60,272 nucleotides of DNA, taken from assembly GCA_019636755.1 (NCBI GenBank), contig JAHBWZ010000014.1, positions 1 to 60,272 on the forward strand, written 5' to 3'. Position 1 is the first letter of the stretch. The number at the start of each line of letters is the position of its first letter. Source of the stretch: Phycisphaeraceae bacterium. Its GTDB lineage: Bacteria; Planctomycetota; Phycisphaerae; Phycisphaerales; SM1A02. The notes beneath the pieces were generated by a model. It was given only the letters and a program-made list of their open reading frames with translations, searched no databases and was not told the DNA's origin. Positions 54,677 through 60,272 of the stretch are shown one piece after another. The position numbers and the translations under genes were made by a program.

Positions 54677-55306
54677 GTGCGTTCCATCCTTCGTGCTGCC
54701 GCGGCTGCGGCGGTGATCGCCGTCGGTGCAGCCGGTGCGCAGGCCTCGTTCGTCAACCTGTCCGTCTACGAGAACGCGGACAACGGGGACATCAGCGGAC
54801 TCGATCTCTCGGTCCAGCTGATCGACCAGGGCACGGCGGTGGACGTCGTGTTCCACAACGCCTCGACCATCCCGTCCGTGGTCACGGTGGTGTACTTCGA
54901 GGCAACACCGGCGTCCCTCGGGATCGGCGGATACAGCATCTTCGCGCAGTCGCCCGGTGTGAACTTCGCCCCGGGCGGGTCGCCGGCGACGCCCGCGGGC
55001 ATTCCCGGCGGATTCGGCGGTCCCTGGGCCGGGACCGAGGCACGGTTCGGCGCCACCGCGCCGCCCTCCGGCAACGGCATTTCGCCGGGCGAGTCGCTGA
55101 CCATCCGCATCGGCCTGGGCAGCCTCAGTGCGTTCGACATCATCGAGGCGATCAAGTCCGGCGACATCCGCATCGCGCAGCATGTACAGAGCGTCGGCCC
55201 GAACTCGGTCAGCGTCTGGACGGTGACGACGGTGCCGGCGCCGGCGTCCCTGGCGCTGCTGGCGCTGACGGGCGTGGCGGGCGGCCGGCGACGACGTCGA
55301 GCCTGA
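54677..55306 (+). CDS. PEP-CTERM-sorted secreted protein (paralogue 1)
   Basis: 209 residues. Signal peptide LRAAAAAAVIAVGAAGAQA. The C-terminus, VPAPASLALLALTGVAGG then RRRRRA, is a PEP-CTERM sorting tail with the VPAP variant, normally handled by an exosortase. The mature part (SFVNLSVYENADNGDISGLD, FHNASTIPSVVTVVYFEATP, IRIAQHVQSVGPNSVSVW) is beta-rich and shared with the next gene. Function unknown. The start is GTG at 54677, with AGGAG 9 nt upstream. No exosortase gene lies in the window. Confidence 0.78.
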   Translation: MRSILRAAAAAAVIAVGAAGAQASFVNLSVYENADNGDISGLDLSVQLIDQGTAVDVVFHNASTIPSVVTVVYFEATPASLGIGGYSIFAQSPGVNFAPGGSPATPAGIPGGFGGPWAGTEARFGATAPPSGNGISPGESLTIRIGLGSLSAFDIIEAIKSGDIRIAQHVQSVGPNSVSVWTVTTVPAPASLALLALTGVAGGRRRRRA

Positions 55307-55856
55307 GCGAGTCACAAAGTCGAACGCATGCACGCCGCAGGCGGGCGCGACCCCGGTCGCGACTGCCTGCGGTGTGTGCGTTGGTGAGAGGCGGGCAGGC
55401 AGTCCCGGACGGCGTGCGGTCGCACGGCGCAGGATCCGTGCGACCCGGGCACGGACATGCACATCGCAGCCAGCATCCTCGCGCGCACCGACCTGACCTG
55501 GCGCGAACAGCCGCCACCGCGTTTCCGGACCGTGATCGGATCACCGGCGCGGCTGGTGCCGTCCGCGCGGTCTGTACCACGGGAATCGCGTACCGGTCAG
55601 GTCGAGCGGAGCGTCCCGGAAGATCGCGTGCGCCGGCCGTGCGGCGAGCAGTCCGTCCGCGCATCCGGTGAACCTGTGCCGCGTGGGCAGACCGGGGACC
55701 GCACCGGGGCGCCTTCACCCGTTCCGCCGCCGCTGGCCGGCGCGCGGAGGCAATGCACACTCCCATCTCGACAGGCCCGGAGGCAACCTCACCGCGACAC
55801 GCGCCATGGTGCGCGGCGGACAGGTGCCGAAGCCGAGCCAGGAGCGGAGTCACCTG
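55307..55856. other. Intergenic region between the two PEP-CTERM paralogues
   Basis: About 550 bases with no recognised gene. A hairpin lies at 55325-55380 just after the first gene. The rest is GC-rich and holds no RNA signature that I can see. The second gene presumably has its own promoter here. Confidence 0.5.
55325..55380 (+). terminator. Hairpin after PEP-CTERM paralogue 1
   Basis: CCGCAGGC (55335-55342) pairs with GCCTGCGG (55365-55372), extended by the outer CGCA/TGCG arms and an inner GCGACC/GGTCGC stem. It starts about 20 nt after the stop. No T tract is present. Confidence 0.45.
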
Positions 55857-56489
55857 ATGCATACTCGACTGTCCCTCTTCGCTGCTGCCGCCGTCGGTGC
55901 CGTTGCAGCCGCGTCGTCCGCAGGCGTCGTCAACTTCTCGGTCTATGAGAATGCGCACAGCGCCGACCTCAGCGGACTTTCGCTCACTGCGGAGTTCATC
56001 GACCAGGGGTCGGCCGTGGACATCGTGTTCCGGAACGAATCGACCCTCTCGTCGGTCGTGACGGTGATCTACCTGGAACTCTGCTCGCTGACCTCCGCAT
56101 CGGGCGGCATCTCCATCGTCGATCAGTCGGCCGGCGTCAGTTTCGCCAGCGGTGGTTCGCCACACAATCCAGCCGGGATTCCGGACGCGTTCGGCCTGCC
56201 GTGGGGTGGCACCATCGCACGCTTCGGCGCCCAGTCACCCGGCCCGATGAACGGCATCAATGCCGGCCTGGGCGAGTCCCTCACGCTCCGGATCGAGTGC
56301 GGCGACCTCAGTTCCGCGGACCTCGTGAGTGCGTTCCTGTCCGGTGAGATCCGCATTGCGCAGCACGTGCAGTCCGTCGGCCCGAACGCGGTCAGCGTCT
56401 GGGCAGTCACGCCGACACCCGGCGCAATCCCGCTGCTCGCGCTCGCCGGACTCGGCGGACTCAGTCGGCGCCGTCGCAGCGACTCCTGA
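55857..56489 (+). CDS. PEP-CTERM-sorted secreted protein (paralogue 2)
   Basis: 210 residues. MHTRLSLFAAAAVGAVAAAS is the signal. The C-terminus, TPTPGAIPLLALAGLGGLSR then RRRSDS, is a PEP-CTERM-type tail. The mature part is clearly related to paralogue 1 (VVNFSVYENAHSADLSGLSL, FRNESTLSSVVTVIYLE, IRIAQHVQSVGPNAVSVW), so the two arose by tandem duplication. GGAG lies upstream of the ATG at 55857. Function unknown; secreted and sorted. Confidence 0.78.
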   Translation: MHTRLSLFAAAAVGAVAAASSAGVVNFSVYENAHSADLSGLSLTAEFIDQGSAVDIVFRNESTLSSVVTVIYLELCSLTSASGGISIVDQSAGVSFASGGSPHNPAGIPDAFGLPWGGTIARFGAQSPGPMNGINAGLGESLTLRIECGDLSSADLVSAFLSGEIRIAQHVQSVGPNAVSVWAVTPTPGAIPLLALAGLGGLSRRRRSDS

Positions 56490-57003
56490 TCCTCCGGCCG
56501 TCCACCTCGACGCGCGGCGATGCCGCCGCGCCGCAGACGTGAAGGCGATGGACGAGGTCACCCCGTCCATCGCCTTCCGTGTTCCCCCTCTCCCGCTCTC
56601 CTGGGCTCCTGCCGGAACGGAGATGCTGCCAGCGGCGGCTCCCTCGACCCCGCGTCGATCACCGCGCGGCCACTCCCGGACGACCGGTGACCGGGTCCGA
56701 CGGCGCCCCCCCCGGCGCGGGTGTGCGGCGCGGCCGCGTCCGGCTGCCCGGTCGATGCTGCGCCCTGCAGCGGGTGCGACGGGCCGCGTGCGCCGGCTGT
56801 CCCGGCCGAACGCACACGGTCCCGTCGCAGGCGTGGGATCGCGATCGAGTCGCGACATGCGGACATCGTCGTGGCGCAGCGTCGATCGCGCCGCGCCTGT
56901 TGTCCGTTCCACGCGCCCCGCACCCCCGCAAGCCGCATCGCATGCGGGCGTCCCGGGCCTCGGCCCGCGGCCTCCCCCGGAAGGGCGCACCACGCGTCTG
57001 CCA
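56490..57003. other. Intergenic region between convergent PEP-CTERM genes
   Basis: About 510 bases. A hairpin at 56541-56577 follows the second paralogue. Nothing else is recognised. Confidence 0.5.
56541..56577 (+). terminator. 14-bp hairpin after PEP-CTERM paralogue 2
   Basis: GAAGGCGATGGACG pairs perfectly with CGTCCATCGCCTTC across a 9-nt loop. It lies about 50 nt after the stop. A pyrimidine-rich run (CGTGTTCCCCCTCTCC) follows. Confidence 0.6.
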
Positions 57004-57864
57004 CTATCCGCGCCGATGCCGGCCCGCGTGCTCCACGCGGAGCGCGCCGGGTGCCCGGCGCCGCCTGGGCGCACCGGTGACCATCATCGAACCGAGCAGC
57101 AGCGCCAGCGCCCCCGGTGCCGGCACGGTGTTCGCCGTCACGGTGATGTTGTCGAAGCGGACCAGGCCCGTGGCGCCCGTCGCGTCCTCCAGCGCGACCA
57201 GGCGGAAGTGCACCAGCGGCCGATCGTCTGCGAGCGACGGGACCGCGGTCGGACCGAACACGGACTGCGCGTTCCGCGTCGACGCGCTCCAGCCCACGAC
57301 ATCCACCGTGTACGACGCCAGCAGGTCCGTGAAGGTGCTCCCGTCCACGCTCCACTGCAGCGCGAACGACGCCGGCGCGGTGCTCGTGCGCGTCTGGTCG
57401 AACGACACGCTGAGCCCGGAGAAGCCGCTCGTCGGCACGCTGAACTGGACGAAGTCGCCCGCCGACCACCGGTTCTTCGCGAACGACTCGGCCGACCCGT
57501 TGCCCGTGGGGTTCGTGTAGACGGCCGCCGCGTCCGCCGACCACATCGTCAGCAGCGACGACCCCGCGTAGAACCCCTCGTCCGCCTCGTGCGGCCCCGC
57601 GTGCGCCGGCACGGACATCTCGAAGGACCACGTGGCCAGCGCCACGGGCCCTGCCGCCGCGGGCGTCGCCGCCGCGAGGCCCATCATCACGCCCGCCGCC
57701 GCCACCGCCAGCAGGCCCGGGGTCCGCGCGCCGCCGGTGCGCAGGCCGCGCACGCCCCCATCACCCGGGACCACGGCGGCCGCCGAGATCGCGCCACGCG
57801 TCGAACGCGCCGCCACGGACTCCACCCCGCCGGCCCTCATGCCATCCACCACGCCGCTCGACAT
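57004..57864 (-). CDS. PEP-CTERM-sorted secreted protein (third)
   Basis: 286 residues from the ATG at 57864, with GGGAGAGAG just upstream. A long N-region precedes the signal core (LLAVAAAGVMMGLAAATPAA). The mature part (ATWSFEMSVPAHAGPHEADE, AGDFVQFSVPTSGFSGLSVS) is a beta-sandwich-like domain common in planctomycete PEP-CTERM proteins. The C-terminal part has VPAPGALALLLGSMMVTG then APRRRR and about 15 extra residues. Not related to the two paralogues to its left. Function unknown. Confidence 0.75.
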   Translation of the reverse strand: MSSGVVDGMRAGGVESVAARSTRGAISAAAVVPGDGGVRGLRTGGARTPGLLAVAAAGVMMGLAAATPAAAGPVALATWSFEMSVPAHAGPHEADEGFYAGSSLLTMWSADAAAVYTNPTGNGSAESFAKNRWSAGDFVQFSVPTSGFSGLSVSFDQTRTSTAPASFALQWSVDGSTFTDLLASYTVDVVGWSASTRNAQSVFGPTAVPSLADDRPLVHFRLVALEDATGATGLVRFDNITVTANTVPAPGALALLLGSMMVTGAPRRRRAPGALRVEHAGRHRRG

Positions 57865-58042
57865 ACGTCTCTCTCCCTTTCTCCGGCTGTCCCGGACGAT
57901 TCCCGGTCGATCGGCGAGGCGCGAGGTCCTCGCGCCGTATCCGGACATCGGGCCGCTCCCGGCACCGGCCGTCGATCAACCGGACCGCACTCTACCGGTG
58001 CCCGGAGCGTGCTCCGGAACACACGACCGAAACGCCCGGCGG

Positions 58043-58070
58043 TTGATCAGAAAATTTTCGGGGCTACGAT
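58043..58070 (+). promoter_or_regulatory. Promoter of ssrA (tmRNA)
   Basis: TTGATC (58043-58048) and TACGAT (58065-58070) are 16 nt apart in a short AT-rich patch (AAAATTTT). Transcription would start about 80 nt before the mature tmRNA. Confidence 0.55.
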
Positions 58071-58157
58071 GGACGCTCCCGGGAGCGCGGGCCGAGAGAC
58101 GCGACGGACGCGCGCTCTTCCACCACGCACCCGGGCGCGACGGTGCTCTTTGACAGC

Positions 58158-58507
58158 GGGGCCGACTGGTATCGACCGGATGGTTAAGGCGTCTGGTGGC
58201 GCGTCGTGGAGCATCCTTGCCACGTAAAAAGGATGCAAACCAACAACTGCCAACAACACGCAGTACGCTCTCGCGGCGTAATTTCCGCCGCATGACCTTC
58301 GCCCGACGCCCGATGAGGCGGAGGTCATAGACATCGGGCTGGTTCCGAAGCGCTGACGAGCCGCAAGGAACAAGACACCAGTTCGTCATGACAGGGCGGG
58401 ACGCTGTCGATCGCGGCCCGCCACTGTCGAGATCAAATGATCGACTACACGCGTAGAGGCCGAACGTCGGCCATTCCGGCACGGGGGTTCGAATCCCCCC
58501 GGCTCCA
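58158..58507 (+). ncRNA. ssrA: Transfer-messenger RNA (tmRNA), one-piece
   Basis: About 350 nt. The 5' end GGGGCCGACTGGTATCGACC and the 3' end, with T arm GGGGGTTCGAATCCCCC and CGGCTCCA, pair to form the tRNA-like acceptor (GGGGCCG with CGGCTCC). CCA is not encoded. The tag frame at 58249-58281 reads GCC AAC AAC ACG CAG TAC, then GCT CTC GCG GCG TAA: ANNTQYALAA, with the conserved end YALAA. With the Ala brought by tmRNA the tag is AANNTQYALAA. tmRNA frees stalled ribosomes and marks the peptide for degradation. A terminator hairpin follows at once. Confidence 0.95.
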
Positions 58508-58610
58508 TTCGACTCGGGGCCGCTTCCACTGGCGTGGAAGCGGCCCCTCGCTCATGGCAGGCCCTTCGTGTCAGGCGGCACAGAAAACGTCCGCGGCCCC
58601 GAGTCGAATG
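58505..58610. repeat. 18-bp inverted repeat spanning the tmRNA 3' end and downstream flank
   Basis: CATTCGACTCGGGGCCGC at 58506-58523 is perfectly inverted as GCGGCCCCGAGTCGAATG at 58593-58610. The left copy includes the last bases of tmRNA and half of its terminator stem, so the two hairpins compete. Immediately right (58611-58640) is CCTGAGCGAGCGCAGCGAGT followed by CGAAGG, a sequence that recurs as a small dispersed repeat in many genomes. Confidence 0.7.
58516..58547 (+). terminator. Terminator hairpin of tmRNA
   Basis: GGGGCCGCTTCCAC pairs perfectly with its complement across loop TGGC, 8 nt after the tmRNA end. TCGCTC follows. Confidence 0.75.
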
Positions 58611-58717
58611 TCCTGAGCGAGCGCAGCGAGTCGAAGGGCACGAACGTCCACTTGCGCCTGGCGCGCAGGCGCTGCGATTACCTGCCGCCGCCGATCGGCT
58701 TCTTCCAGGGGTACTCG

Positions 58718-58999
58718 GTGTTCCACGTCTACCTCCTCCGCTGCGCCGACGGAACGTTCTACGCAGGATCCTTCGAGAATCTGGCCGATCGCGTCGCAAC
58801 GCACAATCGCGGCGAAGGCGCATCCTGGACCGCACGGCGCCGTCCCGTCGAGCTCGTCCACGCCGAGACATTCGCCACGCGGGCCGAAGCCGTCGCCCGC
58901 GAACGCCAACGCAAGCGCTGGTCCCACGCGAAGAAGGTAGCCCTCGCGGCCGGGGACACCGACCGCCTGCGCGCCCTGGCGAAGCGCCGCCGGAACTGA
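58718..58999 (+). CDS. GIY-YIG nuclease-superfamily protein
   Basis: 93 residues, like UPF0213/YhbQ single-domain proteins. FHVYLLRCADGTFYAGSFEN is the GIY-YIG core (VYLL / YAG), followed by LADRVATHNRGEGASWTARR with the conserved Arg and His-Asn, and ATRAEAVARERQRKRWSHAK, which supplies the catalytic Glu and the E-x(2)-K-type helix. The GTG at 58718 with AGGGG 6 nt upstream is chosen; the open frame begins at 58568 but the first 50 codons run through the repeat. Single-domain members are thought to act in DNA repair. It sits just after tmRNA. Confidence 0.82.
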   Translation: MFHVYLLRCADGTFYAGSFENLADRVATHNRGEGASWTARRRPVELVHAETFATRAEAVARERQRKRWSHAKKVALAAGDTDRLRALAKRRRN

Positions 59000-59118
59000 T
59001 GCCCGGCGCCGAGATGTGCCTGCGCCGACTTCGCCCCGATTCCGCCCACTTCCGGCGCGTCCCGGCGGCGCCTGGCGCGGCGCGCATCCAGCCGCACGGC
59101 CGCCGATCAACCGCACGG

Positions 59119-59124
59119 TACACT
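59119..59124 (+). promoter_or_regulatory. -10 box for the EVE-nuclease gene, apparently leaderless
   Basis: TACACT lies 6 nt before the ATG at 59131. No ribosome site is present. Confidence 0.5.
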
Positions 59125-59130
59125 CGTCCC

Positions 59131-60272
59131 ATGGCCTGGTACACCGACCTGTTCACGGTGGAGACGTACACCGCGTGTCTCGCGTCTGCTCGCACGGTCA
59201 GCGGATACAAGCCGGACTCGCGCGAAGCCAGCATGGCCAGGCGGCTCCGGCCCGGTGACAGGCTGCTGGGCTATGTCCTTGGTCTCTCGCGATGGGTGTC
59301 CGTGCGGGAGATCGTCGACGGACCGTTCACGGACACGACACCGCTCTTCGTGCCTCAGGATGATCCATGGACCCTGCGGTTCCATGTCAATCCGCTGGTG
59401 GTGCTTCTGCTTGAGCACGGCGTGCCCATCCGTGAACGCCAGGTCTTCGAGACGCTGAGTTTCACGCGCGGGCGCGAGAACGGATACTGGCTCGGCCCCC
59501 TGCGGCGCAGCCTCCAGCACATCGACGATGCGGACGGGCGGTTTCTGGAGAACCTGCTGCTGCAACAGGCCGAGTCGCCGCATATGTATCCGCTCAGCCA
59601 GTCAGAGATCGACGCGCAACGCCGTCGCCATGTGAGGCGCGCCGAGGGCCTGATCGCGGTGACCGTGCCGGCCGACGAGCCGGAAGAGCCGCCGGCATCG
59701 CCCATGCCGCCAGTGTCACCCGCGTTGCCCGCCTCATCATCGCGCGAGTCCATCCGCATCCAGGCGGACCTCGCCCGGCTCGGCGAACAGATGGGATTCC
59801 ACATCTGGCTTCCGAAGAACGACCGACCGGGCGTCCTGACCCACTGGCAGCCCGGCGAGGGCGTCCTTCTCAGCACACTCCCGCTCAACTATGACGGCAT
59901 CACCCTCCGCACCATCGAGCAGATCGACGTCCTCTGGCTGAAGGGCCGCGCCATCCGCCGCGCGTTCGAGGTCGAACACACGACGGCCATCTACTCCGGC
60001 CTGCTGCGCATGGCCGACCTGCTGGCGCTCCAGCCGAACATGAACATCCGGCTCCACATCGTCGCCTCGGTCGAGCGCCGCGAGAAGGTCCTTGAAGAGA
60101 TCAGCCGCCCGGTCTTCGCGCTGCTGGAGAACCACCCGCTCGCCGAGCGCTGCTCGTACATCGCGTACGAGGACCTCCGTGAGATCATGACGCTCAAGCA
60201 CCTGGGGCATACGTCGGACTCGGTGATCGGGGAGTATGAGGAGTGGGCGGGGGGGGGGGGGGGGGGGGGGCG
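59131..60272 (+). CDS. EVE/PUA-like domain fused to a PD-(D/E)XK-like nuclease (3' partial)
   Basis: At least 380 residues; the frame is open to the window end. Residues 1-145 look like an EVE-type domain: WYTDLFTVETYTACLASART, then LRPGDRLLGYVLGLSRWVSV, a layout that binds modified bases in DNA. A Pro-rich linker (about 180-203) leads to a nuclease-like domain: EQIDVLWLKGRAIRRAFEVE with Asp265, Glu280 and Glu282 where Lys is expected, then YSGLLRMADLLAL. Such fusions are thought to cut modified DNA. EYEEWA near 370 looks like the natural end, so little is missing; the last codons fall in the poly-G run. A -10 box lies 6 nt upstream. Confidence 0.78.
   Translation, partial: MAWYTDLFTVETYTACLASARTVSGYKPDSREASMARRLRPGDRLLGYVLGLSRWVSVREIVDGPFTDTTPLFVPQDDPWTLRFHVNPLVVLLLEHGVPIRERQVFETLSFTRGRENGYWLGPLRRSLQHIDDADGRFLENLLLQQAESPHMYPLSQSEIDAQRRRHVRRAEGLIAVTVPADEPEEPPASPMPPVSPALPASSSRESIRIQADLARLGEQMGFHIWLPKNDRPGVLTHWQPGEGVLLSTLPLNYDGITLRTIEQIDVLWLKGRAIRRAFEVEHTTAIYSGLLRMADLLALQPNMNIRLHIVASVERREKVLEEISRPVFALLENHPLAERCSYIAYEDLREIMTLKHLGHTSDSVIGEYEEWAGGGGGGG
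60249..60270. repeat. Run of 22 G at the window end
   Basis: An uninterrupted homopolymer of 22 G within two bases of the end. This is a known artefact of two-colour sequencing at contig ends, and it makes the last eight codons of the EVE-nuclease gene unreliable. Confidence 0.7.

Noticed and set aside
58142-58160. TTGACA at 58150 as the -35 box of tmRNA
   Set aside because: It lies only a few bases before the mature 5' end, too close for a promoter of this RNA; the pair at 58043/58065 fits better.

Overview
The window is about 60.3 kb of very GC-rich, gene-dense bacterial DNA. Several features point to the phylum Planctomycetota, probably a Phycisphaerae-like lineage. Three secreted proteins end in dockerin-like repeats of the form GDxNxDxxVDxxDLLxLLxxW. 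Three proteins, and probably a fragment at the left edge, end in PEP-CTERM-type tails. There is also a Cys-rich secreted protein of planctomycete style and a membrane pyrophosphatase. This lineage call is inferred from protein style, not from a marker-gene tree. The right edge ends in a run of 22 G, which looks like a contig end.

Layout. 0-7.5 kb: a chromate transporter (chrA), a secreted zinc metalloprotease, aspartate-semialdehyde dehydrogenase (asd), an ACT-domain protein and a SUI1/YciH factor. 7.6-13 kb: tRNA-Gln, a nitroreductase, a secreted alpha/beta-hydrolase with dockerin, a macro-domain protein, a membrane-anchored protein and a small dockerin protein. 13.5-20 kb: an accessory, defence-like region with a truncated EVE/PUA-like ORF, Vsr endonuclease, a GHKL-ATPase/nuclease fusion, a C5-cytosine methyltransferase, about 1.2 kb without recognisable genes, and a DUF3883 nuclease-like protein. 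20-31.4 kb: the ABC-F factor EttA, a Cys-rich dockerin protein, a GH57 amylase, pyrE, a flippase-like membrane protein and two secreted proteins of unknown function. 31.5-38 kb: an oligopeptide-binding protein with one permease, a lipoprotein, an HtrA protease and panB. 38.3-48.6 kb: two long secreted paralogues with Spy/CpxP-like helical repeats, a ThiF/MoeB-like enzyme, pdxH, a DUF2314 lipoprotein and a NYN-domain protein. 48.7-54.4 kb: rpsU, membrane pyrophosphatase hppA, rsfS, panD, a Gfo/Idh oxidoreductase and an SpsF-like cytidylyltransferase. 54.5-60.3 kb: three PEP-CTERM proteins, tmRNA (ssrA), a GIY-YIG protein and an EVE plus PD-(D/E)XK protein cut by the window end.

How the genes work together. 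The core has housekeeping biosynthesis (asd, pyrE, panB/panD, pdxH), translation functions (tRNA-Gln, rpsU, ettA, rsfS, SUI1, tmRNA) and an envelope/secretome set (dockerin, PEP-CTERM, HtrA, Spy-like, metalloprotease). The methyltransferase, GHKL ATPase-nuclease and Vsr overlap by 4 bp each and form one restriction-modification-like operon of the MutL/MORC-ATPase type. A second nuclease pair lies just downstream of tmRNA, a common integration site for islands.

Two genome-style signals run through the window. First, a TAnnnT-like -10 box lies 5-8 nt before many start codons, which suggests leaderless mRNAs. Second, a palindromic element of about 165 bp occurs twice in opposite orientations, once next to chrA and once overlapping the pyrE stop codon.
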